In this document: piece by piece, positions 53,132 through 60,439 of the stretch | Position numbering within the stretch: position 1 is the first letter of the stretch | Layout of the letters: the number at the start of each line of letters is the position of its first letter | NCBI GenBank assembly: GCA_021298155.1 | Contig: JAJTEN010000009.1 | Span: 1-60,439, forward strand | Direction: 5' to 3' | DNA length: 60,439 bases | DNA from: Sphingobacteriales bacterium | Lineage (GTDB): Bacteria; Bacteroidota; Bacteroidia; UKL13-3 | The notes under the pieces: model-generated | The model's database searches: none | The model's input: the letters and a program-made list of their open reading frames with translations, nothing else | Told to the model about the DNA's origin: nothing | Made by a program: the position numbers and the translations under genes

Positions 53132-56100
53132 CTAATTAAATTTTTCGATGTGTACCTTTATCGAAATTTCGTCAATTACCAATTCTGTTTCTTCACTTAG
53201 TGTTGTAACTAGTTGAATATCGTTTGCCAAAATTTCGCTGCAAATATAGGTTTTGAATTGATTAATAGCACTTTTAATGTATGGAACCTCAATTATTTTT
53301 AAATCTATTTTATCTAAAAGGTCGAAACCCCTTTCTTTTCTGAGGTTTTGAATTTTACTAATTAGCTCTCTAGCAATACCTTCCTCAACTAAACGATCAC
53401 TTAAATGAATATCTAAAGCAACTGTTAATGCACCTTCATTGGCTACTTTGTATCCCGCAATTTCTTTTGAAACTATCTCTACATCAGATAAATGCACTTC
53501 TATCATACTGCCTTCAACCTCTATTTGGAGGTTTCCTGCATTTTCTAATGCTACAATTTCATTTTGGGTAAAGGCTGTAATTTTTTCGGCCACAGCTTTC
53601 ATTTTTGAACCCACTTTTTTGCCTAGCGATTTAAAATTAGGTTTTATGGCTTTATCTATGGCTTCAATAAACTTTAATTCTTTTACATTCACCTCAGCTA
53701 AAATGAGCTCTTTTACCAGTTCAATTTCATTTTTAACCCTTGGATCGATAACTGGAATGAGTATACTTTGAAGGGGCTGGCGTACCTTAATATTTTCCTT
53801 TTTTCGAATAGATAATACCAAAGATGAAATCGTTTGTGCATATTCCATTTGTTTTTCAAGCTTACTGTTGATGTAAGCTAAATTGGCTTTCGGAAAATCA
53901 CTTAAATGTACTGATTTTGCCGAATGCCTGTTTGCCACAGTATTTAAATCTTGAAACAATTGGTCTGAATAAAATGGTGCAAACGGACTCATTAACTGGG
54001 CAATTGTTTCTAGGCAGGTATACAAGGTTTGATAAGCCGCCATTTTATCTTTGCTGTATTCGCCTTTCCAAAAGCGTCTTCTGCATAAACGAACATACCA
54101 ATTGCTTAAATTTTCTCCAACAAATTCCTGAATGGCCCTTGCCGCTGGGGTAGGGTCGTAGTTATTCATTTGTTTTTCTACTTTTAATACCAAAGTATTG
54201 AGCAGACTTATTATCCACTGGTCTATTTCTGGCCTTTCTGCTAAAGGTATTTCTTCTTCTGCATAACTAAAATTATCTAAATTAGCATACAAGGCAAAGA
54301 AATTATAGGTATTATAGAGGGTGCCGAAGAATTTTCTTTGGCACTCCGCCACGCCTTCCAAATCAAATTTAAGGTTATCCCAAGGATCGCTATTGCTTAA
54401 TAAATACCAGCGCGTAGCATCGGCTCCAAATTGATCGATGGTTTTAAATGGATCTACCACGTTACCGAGTCGCTTGCTCATTTTGTTCCCAAATTTATCG
54501 AGCACCAACCCGTTGGCAATTACATTTTTATAACTAATACTGTCGAATAACAACACAGATAAAGCATGTAAAGTAAAGAACCAACCACGTGTTTGGTCTA
54601 CTCCCTCAGCAATAAAATCTGCTGGGAAATTATTTTTAAACACCTCTTCATTCTCAAAAGGCCAGTGCCATTGTGCATATGGCATTGCGCCACTATCAAA
54701 CCAAACATCTATTAAATCGGCCTCTCGGTGCATTTTTTCACCTTTTGACGAAACCAACACTACTTGATCTACGTATGGTTTATGCAAGTCTTTTATGTCA
54801 AATCCGGCTGCCATAAAACCAGCTTCTACCGATTGGGCAATTTCGTTTTCAAGTTCTTGGATCGAACCAATACATTTTTCCTCACTGCCATCCTCTGTTC
54901 GCCAAATTGGGAGTGGCGTTCCCCAATATCTGGAACGAGAAAGGTTCCAATCTACTAAGTTTTCTAGCCAATTCCCAAAACGACCAGTACCTGTATGTTC
55001 TGGCTTCCAGTTGATGGTTTTATTTAATTCTACCAAGCGTTCCTTAACCGCAGTTGTTTTAATAAACCAACTTTCTAATGGATAATATAATATTGGCTTA
55101 TCTGTTCGCCAACAATGCGGGTAGGTGTGCTCATACTTCTCAATTTTAAAGGCTTTATTTTCTATCTTAAGCTTTAAAGCAATAAGTTCATCTACACTTA
55201 AATATTTTTCTAATTTAGGAATAATGCCTGCTAATCTTTCTTGCTGTATGCTTAGCTCTATGGCTTTTTCTTCTTCGTTGAGGTAGGCTTCTTTTACAAA
55301 TCTTCCGTTTAAAGGGAAAATAGCATCATTCACCTCATCTACAAATTTACCGCGTTTATCAACCAAGGTAAGCGACCCAATGCCATTTTGTTTGGCCACC
55401 CTAAAATCGTCGGCGCCAAAGCTTGGTGCTATATGCACAATTCCTGTACCGTCTGAAGTAGTCACAAAATCGCCCCCAATTACCCTAAATGCATCGCCAT
55501 TATCTGGCTGTGCAAAAGGCAATAATTGCTGGTATCTTAAACCGCATAGCTCTTTTCCTTTGTACTCTTTAAGTACCTTAAACGGAATTTTTTTATCGCC
55601 TGCTTTATACTCACTCAACTCTAAACCCGCGTTGGCTTCTGGGAAATATTTTCCGCACAAGTCTTTTGCCAACACCACATGTACAGGTAAAAATGTATAA
55701 GGGTTATATGTCTGAACCAACACATAATCAATTTTCTCGCCTACGGCCAAAGCTGTGTTAGAAGGCAATGTCCAAGGAGTGGTTGTCCATGCCAAGAAGT
55801 ATACTTTCTCGTTTTCTACTCCAAAAAACGCTGGGTTTTCACACTCAAATTGCGCTACAAGCGTATTGTCTTTTACGTCTTTGTATGTGCCGGGTTGGTT
55901 CAGCTCGTGGCTACTTAAGCCTGTACCTGCTGCTGGCGAATAGGGTTGTATGGTATAGCCTTTATACAAATATCCTTTATCGTATAGTTTTTTTAAGATA
56001 TTCCAGAGGCTTTCAATGTAATTGGTTTCATAGGTAATGTATGGGTCGCTCAGGTCTACCCAATAACCCATTCTATCTGTGAGTTTATCCCAGATATCGG

Positions 56101-56485
56101 TGTATTTCATTACATCTTTTTTGCAGGCTTCATTGTATTCAGCCACGCTAATTTTTTTGCCAATATCTTCTTTGGTAATACCTAGTGTTTTTTCAACTTG
56201 AAGTTCTACAGGTAATCCGTGGGTATCCCATCCAGCTTTGCGCTTTACTTGAAATCCTTTAAGGGTATTGTATCTGCAAAAAATATCTTTAACTGCGCGT
56301 GCCATTACGTGGTGAATGCCAGGCATCCCGTTTGCACTTGGCGGACCTTCATAAAACACATACGAAGGAGCACCTTCGCGGGCGTTTACGCTTTCCTCGA
56401 ATACCTTATGTTTTTTCCAGTTGGCCAAAACGGCCTCTTCAAAAGCCGGAAAGTCTAATTTTTTATATTCTTTGTACTTATTCAT
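53132..56485 (-). CDS. ileS: Isoleucyl-tRNA synthetase
   Basis: 1,117 residues, class I synthetase. HIGH-type motif in PPSANGMPGIHHVMAR near residue 49-64, with GIHH in place of HIGH as in this lineage's longer eukaryotic-like IleRS type; WDTHGLPVE; KMSKR in GNKMSKRLGN as the second signature. Editing CP1 domain about 200-420. C-terminal anticodon region is the long type, without a final zinc-binding Cys cluster. Followed after 3 bp by the H1-like gene, then lspA: ileS-DksA-lspA order. Confidence 0.97.
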   Translation of the reverse strand: MNKYKEYKKLDFPAFEEAVLANWKKHKVFEESVNAREGAPSYVFYEGPPSANGMPGIHHVMARAVKDIFCRYNTLKGFQVKRKAGWDTHGLPVELQVEKTLGITKEDIGKKISVAEYNEACKKDVMKYTDIWDKLTDRMGYWVDLSDPYITYETNYIESLWNILKKLYDKGYLYKGYTIQPYSPAAGTGLSSHELNQPGTYKDVKDNTLVAQFECENPAFFGVENEKVYFLAWTTTPWTLPSNTALAVGEKIDYVLVQTYNPYTFLPVHVVLAKDLCGKYFPEANAGLELSEYKAGDKKIPFKVLKEYKGKELCGLRYQQLLPFAQPDNGDAFRVIGGDFVTTSDGTGIVHIAPSFGADDFRVAKQNGIGSLTLVDKRGKFVDEVNDAIFPLNGRFVKEAYLNEEEKAIELSIQQERLAGIIPKLEKYLSVDELIALKLKIENKAFKIEKYEHTYPHCWRTDKPILYYPLESWFIKTTAVKERLVELNKTINWKPEHTGTGRFGNWLENLVDWNLSRSRYWGTPLPIWRTEDGSEEKCIGSIQELENEIAQSVEAGFMAAGFDIKDLHKPYVDQVVLVSSKGEKMHREADLIDVWFDSGAMPYAQWHWPFENEEVFKNNFPADFIAEGVDQTRGWFFTLHALSVLLFDSISYKNVIANGLVLDKFGNKMSKRLGNVVDPFKTIDQFGADATRWYLLSNSDPWDNLKFDLEGVAECQRKFFGTLYNTYNFFALYANLDNFSYAEEEIPLAERPEIDQWIISLLNTLVLKVEKQMNNYDPTPAARAIQEFVGENLSNWYVRLCRRRFWKGEYSKDKMAAYQTLYTCLETIAQLMSPFAPFYSDQLFQDLNTVANRHSAKSVHLSDFPKANLAYINSKLEKQMEYAQTISSLVLSIRKKENIKVRQPLQSILIPVIDPRVKNEIELVKELILAEVNVKELKFIEAIDKAIKPNFKSLGKKVGSKMKAVAEKITAFTQNEIVALENAGNLQIEVEGSMIEVHLSDVEIVSKEIAGYKVANEGALTVALDIHLSDRLVEEGIARELISKIQNLRKERGFDLLDKIDLKIIEVPYIKSAINQFKTYICSEILANDIQLVTTLSEETELVIDEISIKVHIEKFN

Positions 56486-56594
56486 CGCTCAAACAATTGG
56501 TTCAGCCCATTAACGGCCTACATTTTTAAAGGTAGCGAAAATAGGTAAAGTAAGAGAGATTTGAAAGGAGTTTAGGCGCTAAAATAATTAATTC

Positions 56595-58949
56595 TTACTC
56601 CTCAATATCTGCTGGTTCAAATTCTACTAAAGTGGTTCCCAATTCTTTTTTGTTGTTGATGTTTTTCTCTAATGATAACAACAAAGAAGGCAGCAATAAG
56701 AGATTCATAAGCATGCCAAAAATTAATGAAATGGAGGTTAAAATGCCCAAGGCTACGGTACCGCCAAAGTTAGATGCTGCAAAAATAATAAAGCCTGCAA
56801 AGAGGGCAATCGCCGTGTAAATAATACTCGGACCAGCTTCTAATAGGCTTTCTGGAATGGCAATTTTCATATCCCAGTTATGTTTTTTAAGCGAGTGTCG
56901 GTATTTGGCCAAATAGTGGATGGTAAAATCTACCACAATGCCATAGGCAATACTAAAAATGATAATAGTGGAAGGTTTAAGTCGAATGTCGAAAAAGCCC
57001 ATGATACCAAAGGTCATGATGAGTGGAATGATATTTGGAACCAAGGAAATAAGCACCATTTTCCAACTAAAGAACAGAAAAGCCATCATGATAGAAATGA
57101 TAACCAAGGCCATTATCATGCTTTGCAATAAGTTATCGATTAGATAATCATTGCCTTTTAAAAAGATGGCACTGGTTCCCGTAATGCGCACATCATATTG
57201 GTTTTTTGGGAAAATAGAATCAATTTTTTGTTGTACTTGTTTAGTCAGCCTTTTCATTTCCACCGATCCAATGTCGGCCATCTGTAAACTGATACGTGCG
57301 GTTCTAAAATCAGTATCGATCATAGAGCTTAATAGGTTATTTTTGCCATCACCTTTAGGTAAATAATTTACCATTTCAGAGATATCTACCACGCTAGGTA
57401 CTACATAATATCGTTCGTCTCCTTGGTGCATGCCCTGGTTGGCAAACTTTATAAAATCTACTACAGAAGTTGGTTTAGAAAGCTCCGGGAATTGCGCTAG
57501 TTCTTTCTGTAACCTGTTCATTTTTTGCAGGGTGGCATAATCTTTCATGCCATCTTTTCTTTTGGTATCGATTTTTATTTCAAAAGGTAAAACGCCTTTT
57601 AAGTGTTTTTCGAAAAACTTTAAATCAACCAAAACCGGATCATTTTCCGGCAAATCATCTACCACATATCCCATGTTTCTTACCTGTAAGGATCCAAATA
57701 CAGAAAGTATCAACAACAAAATGGTAGCTCCATAAATGTAACGGCGTTTGTGGTGAACCAACTCATAGCACTTGTCTAAAATGGCATTTAGGCTTTTGTT
57801 GTTTAAGTGTTTGGTGTGTTTTTGTTTTGGCGGTGGTAAATAACTGTAAACAATTGGGATAAATACAAGGGAAACAATATACACAATAAGGATAACAATT
57901 CCCGAGATAATAGAGAATTGATCTAGCATAGCGCTTCCAGAAAAACTAAATACCACAAATCCAACTGCGGTGGTTGCATTGGTGAGTAATAGGGCTAGGC
58001 CATTTTTGGAAATAAGTCGCAAAATAGCCAGCATTTTATTGCCGTGTTTGGTGAATTCTTGGTGATAAACGTTGAGCAAATAAATGCAATTTTGAACGCC
58101 AATAATCACCATAAGTGGGGGTAAAATACCGGTTAAAATGGTTATTTTATAATTGAATAATGCCAATAAGCCCATAGTGGCAATTACTCCGATTATTACT
58201 ACAATGAGCGAGAAAACAACCGCTGAAATGAAGCGAAAGAATAAAAAGATAAAAATGGCTGTTACCAAAATCGAGAGGTAGGTAAAAATCTTTATCTCTT
58301 CGCTCACTTTAGAGCTCATCATGGTCCTTACATAGGGCAGGCCAGAGAAATGCATTTCGCAAGTATTGGCTGAACCAAAGGCTCTTACTTTTTCCTCAAT
58401 GCCTTTTACGAGTGGAATTCGGTCTTTGCTGTCGAGCTGTTTTTTATTGAGGTTTACGGCTAAAATAACCAAGTTAGCACTTGGATTGTACAATAATCCG
58501 TGATAAAATTTTAAAGATTTGATTACCGCATGGAAAGAATCGAGTTCGAGCTGGGTTTTTGGTTTGCGGGTAAGCAAGGGTTTTGCTTGTAATTTTTCGA
58601 GTGAGTCGTTTCTTTCCAGGTAATAGGCCCTGTTAATAGAAAGCACCTTGTCTACGCCCTCAATGGATTCAATATCATCACATAAATCGTACAGCTTATT
58701 AAAAAAATCGAGTTCAAAGAGTTTTTCACTTTGTGTTCCAATTACCAAAATATTACCATCTTCACCAAAGGTTTCCTTAAACTTAATATATTCAATAAAA
58801 TCTGGGTCGTCTTTTGGCACTACTTTGGCAAAATCGTATGTCATTTGCACCTTGGTAGCAAAATAGCCAAAAAACAAAGTTGTTAGGCCTAGGGCTATCA
58901 AGAGCCAAAAGCGATTCCGAATGCAAAAAGAGCCAAAACGATTCCACAT
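56595..58949 (-). CDS. MMPL/RND-superfamily transporter
   Basis: 784 residues with two halves, each a membrane helix plus a periplasmic loop and a block of helices about 235-410 and 620-780. The halves repeat: GILPPLMVIIGVQNCIYLLN in the first, SIAYGIVVDFTIHYLAKYRH in the second, both with the Asp or Asn residues typical of RND relay helices. Predicted exporter of lipids, hopanoids or similar hydrophobic molecules. I chose ATG 58949 (MWNRFGSFC); the frame opens 34 codons upstream in a repeat-derived Lys/Gln-rich stretch that should not be coding. Substrate unknown. Confidence 0.86.
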   Translation of the reverse strand: MWNRFGSFCIRNRFWLLIALGLTTLFFGYFATKVQMTYDFAKVVPKDDPDFIEYIKFKETFGEDGNILVIGTQSEKLFELDFFNKLYDLCDDIESIEGVDKVLSINRAYYLERNDSLEKLQAKPLLTRKPKTQLELDSFHAVIKSLKFYHGLLYNPSANLVILAVNLNKKQLDSKDRIPLVKGIEEKVRAFGSANTCEMHFSGLPYVRTMMSSKVSEEIKIFTYLSILVTAIFIFLFFRFISAVVFSLIVVIIGVIATMGLLALFNYKITILTGILPPLMVIIGVQNCIYLLNVYHQEFTKHGNKMLAILRLISKNGLALLLTNATTAVGFVVFSFSGSAMLDQFSIISGIVILIVYIVSLVFIPIVYSYLPPPKQKHTKHLNNKSLNAILDKCYELVHHKRRYIYGATILLLILSVFGSLQVRNMGYVVDDLPENDPVLVDLKFFEKHLKGVLPFEIKIDTKRKDGMKDYATLQKMNRLQKELAQFPELSKPTSVVDFIKFANQGMHQGDERYYVVPSVVDISEMVNYLPKGDGKNNLLSSMIDTDFRTARISLQMADIGSVEMKRLTKQVQQKIDSIFPKNQYDVRITGTSAIFLKGNDYLIDNLLQSMIMALVIISIMMAFLFFSWKMVLISLVPNIIPLIMTFGIMGFFDIRLKPSTIIIFSIAYGIVVDFTIHYLAKYRHSLKKHNWDMKIAIPESLLEAGPSIIYTAIALFAGFIIFAASNFGGTVALGILTSISLIFGMLMNLLLLPSLLLSLEKNINNKKELGTTLVEFEPADIEE

Positions 58950-58989
58950 AGACCGCAAAAGTAAGTAAAATTGAATGGAGTTTGGTGTG

Positions 58990-59165
58990 AATTTTTTGCT
59001 GCTGGCTTTTAGCTTTTGGCCTTTAGCCTTTAGCTTTTGCTCCTTCGACATTCGAAATTTAGCGTTCGGTGTTCGGCGTTTTTGGCTTCTAGCTTCTGGC
59101 CACTAGCTTCTGGCTTTTGCTCCTTCGACATTCGAAATTCAGCGTTCGGTGTTCGGCGTTATTGG
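58990..59165. repeat. Degenerate heptanucleotide array with an embedded 48-bp direct repeat
   Basis: Almost the whole spacer falls into 7-bp units such as CTTTTAG, CTTTAGC, CTTCTGG, ACATTCG, GTGTTCG. A 48-bp stretch (59033-59080) recurs at 59113-59160 with one mismatch, 80 bp apart. It supplies the upstream end of the lipoprotein gene at 59149 and overlaps the false N-terminal extension of the MMPL gene. Not CRISPR: there are no unique spacers. Confidence 0.75.
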
Positions 59166-59772
59166 GATTTCGAATTTAGGACTACTTTCTGTATTTATCC
59201 TAGTAAACTTCATATCCTGCAAACCAGACCCAGAACGCATTCCAGATAAGCACATTTATTATTACCTAACAGCCGAGCAACTGGCAAAAACTCCTTACTT
59301 TACTAACCCTGCTTTTGATACCCTAAGCTTTGTAAGCAACCAAAACGATACAGTTGTTTTTGCTAAAACTACAGTGGATAGTGGCTGGTATAGAGAAATA
59401 GATTTTAACCCAGGTGTAGAATTTACAACATACCATTACTACCAACAAATTAGCGCAAACTACCAAACTATAAAAGGGGATGGGAGTTTTGGGGTTAAAA
59501 TTATTAAAAAAAGGCAAAACGGAGTTTTTGAGATTTTCGAATATTTATTCAATGATTTCAAATTTTACGATGGGTTAAACACATTAAATGATAAGTCATA
59601 CTCTAGATATTTAGGTGAAATAAATCTAAGAAATAAAAAATTTACAAATACAATATATTCATTACATAACTACGAAGATAGTACAGCGTTTTGTTACATA
59701 AATTTGGAAAAGGGCGTTTTCTATTTAAACGATAGATTTAAAAATAATACATTATTACTAATCAATGAATAA
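59149..59772 (+). CDS. Lipoprotein paralogous to the gene at 1-537 (cassette copy 2)
   Basis: 207 residues from a GTG at 59149; this GTG belongs to a heptamer unit and no ATG is in frame. Residues 8-23 are a hydrophobic signal, then Cys24 in FISCKPD as a lipobox. The rest has no recognised domain: YYYLTAEQL, FDTLSFVSNQNDTV, YHYYQQI, then a beta-rich KGDGSFGVKIIKKRQNG region and a C-terminal stretch of short beta strands. It aligns with the truncated first gene in the order YYL, DTLxFV, YHYY. It lies 1 bp before the heparinase-like gene, so they are coupled. Partner of the lyase-like protein, role unknown. Confidence 0.65.
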   Translation: MFGVIGISNLGLLSVFILVNFISCKPDPERIPDKHIYYYLTAEQLAKTPYFTNPAFDTLSFVSNQNDTVVFAKTTVDSGWYREIDFNPGVEFTTYHYYQQISANYQTIKGDGSFGVKIIKKRQNGVFEIFEYLFNDFKFYDGLNTLNDKSYSRYLGEINLRNKKFTNTIYSLHNYEDSTAFCYINLEKGVFYLNDRFKNNTLLLINE

Positions 59773-59773
59773 T

Positions 59774-60439
59774 ATGAAACAACTTTTAATCCTTATTACA
59801 ATGACCTATTCAATTGTAGTATTCAGTCAACCATGCACAAATGTTGAAGAATTTAATAGAAAAAAGCATAAGGTTGGTGGCACCTATGGACATCCATATA
59901 CGATGTTTGATAGATATAATGGTATTAGTTTTGTTAGTACAATTAAAAACATTAGAATTACTATTTCTAAAAAGGGGCAAAATAATCAAGTTTACCTCGC
60001 CTACCAACAAGTATTTAACAATGCAGTTGGAGCAATGCCTAAAGACGATGGAATGATGACGGCAGATGGAAACGTTAGCGATTTAGCCTTATGGGCTAAA
60101 AATAACGCATTTGTATTCTTAATAGGTTTAGATGGAGACGGCAAATTCATGGATACCACAGAATATGCGGGTATAACAAGTTTTGCTAAACGAAACGCAT
60201 TTAGAGATAGAGCTTATCACCCTTACGAACATGATACCACCGTAAATGCTTTCCATCATTTAAAAGGAGATATGCCCGGCAAAATAAAAGATTTAAAAAT
60301 AGGCAGCCGCTCGCTCATGCTTTGGCTAACTTGCTACGATCTTTTAAAGGCTGCCTATGAATTACCCGAACTGCGAGATAGCCTTAGAAATCCCTTTGGC
60401 TTTGCCGATGCAGATAGAAATGGTTTAGCATGTACACCA
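59774..60439 (+). CDS. Heparinase-like exported protein, 3' end cut by window (cassette copy 2)
   Basis: 222 residues without a stop, running off the window. Signal peptide ending VVFSQ, then PCTNVEEFN. Shared with copy 1 (544): MKQLL start, signal end FSQ, HPYTMF, WAKNNAFVFLIGL, and CYDLLKAAYEL, all in the same order and spacing. The start of a toroid fold of heparinase II/III-like lyases is likely; the catalytic part would lie beyond the edge. ATG is 1 bp after the lipoprotein stop. This copy shows no disruption in the visible part. Confidence 0.65.
   Translation, partial: MKQLLILITMTYSIVVFSQPCTNVEEFNRKKHKVGGTYGHPYTMFDRYNGISFVSTIKNIRITISKKGQNNQVYLAYQQVFNNAVGAMPKDDGMMTADGNVSDLALWAKNNAFVFLIGLDGDGKFMDTTEYAGITSFAKRNAFRDRAYHPYEHDTTVNAFHHLKGDMPGKIKDLKIGSRSLMLWLTCYDLLKAAYELPELRDSLRNPFGFADADRNGLACTP

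Noticed and set aside
52428-53135. 235-codon plus-strand ORF rich in Phe, Leu and Thr
   Set aside because: Antisense to the Lys/Ala repeat of the H1-like gene; the composition is a mirror of AAG/AAA and GCT codons.
58950-59051. N-terminal extension of 34 residues on the MMPL transporter
   Set aside because: Encoded by the heptamer repeat array (KLKAKGQKLK); the first helix starts after MWNRFGSF.
58990-59165. CRISPR array
   Set aside because: Only two long copies, no unique spacers, no cas genes, and the unit is a 7-bp degenerate repeat.

Overview
The window looks like a chromosomal segment of an AT-rich member of the Bacteroidota. The evidence is a type IX secretion (T9SS) C-terminal sorting tail, a PorW/SprE-type lipoprotein, a PorV-like outer-membrane protein, a TonB-dependent receptor with an N-terminal carboxypeptidase-regulatory-like domain, Bacteroidota-style -7 promoter boxes (TAnnTTTG), a zinc-less ribosomal protein L32, a Cys-poor TraR/DksA protein, and few Shine-Dalgarno sequences. 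I cannot place it below phylum level. No tRNA, rRNA, insertion sequence, prophage or CRISPR array was seen, and no gene-free stretch exceeds 300 bases.

Layout. 1-6065: end of a lipoprotein-like gene, then a large secreted heparinase II/III-like T9SS protein broken by one frameshift and one nonsense codon. 6218-10156: ahcY, a bacilliredoxin, and a redoxin plus cytochrome c/copper-monooxygenase-like pair. 10222-14935 (minus): fatty-acid cluster DUF177-rpmF-plsX-fabH-accB-accC. 15062-17968 (minus): pdxA, an M17 aminopeptidase, a small Cys protein. 18075-21232: rsmA-mgtE and a 2-hydroxyacid dehydrogenase. 21326-30146: TonB receptor, giant exported protein and PorV-like protein. 30240-35818: greA, HIT protein, ruvC (minus), a flippase-like protein, a glycosyltransferase, a small unknown, recO, and an esterase-fold protein lacking its catalytic residues. 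35873-42399 (minus): amino-acid permease, then PBP1A and PorW/SprE in overlapping frames. 42478-49184: a stand-alone M23-peptidase-type membrane anchor, bactofilin and the ATP synthase operon (atpZ, atpI-like, atpBEFHAG, without beta and epsilon). 49299-58949: cyclophilin, serS, then lspA, a histone-H1-like/DksA gene and ileS on the minus strand, and an MMPL/RND exporter. 59149-end: a second, diverged copy of the lipoprotein plus heparinase-like pair, cut by the window edge.

How the parts fit. Most of the window is core metabolism and envelope biogenesis. The exported proteins at 544, 25132 and 59774 are plausible T9SS or outer-membrane clients, and PorW and the PorV-like protein are plausible parts of that route.

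The most unusual signals are: (i) the same two-gene cassette at both ends of the window; (ii) an H1-like lysine-rich protein joined to a DksA domain across a A AAA AAG heptamer, which reads as a -1 frameshift; (iii) three intergenic arrays with different sequences but the same 7-bp period; (iv) a pseudo-esterase with Asn at the Ser and His positions; and (v) an M23-peptidase anchor without a peptidase, next to bactofilin. All family calls rest on reading the sequence; no database search was run.
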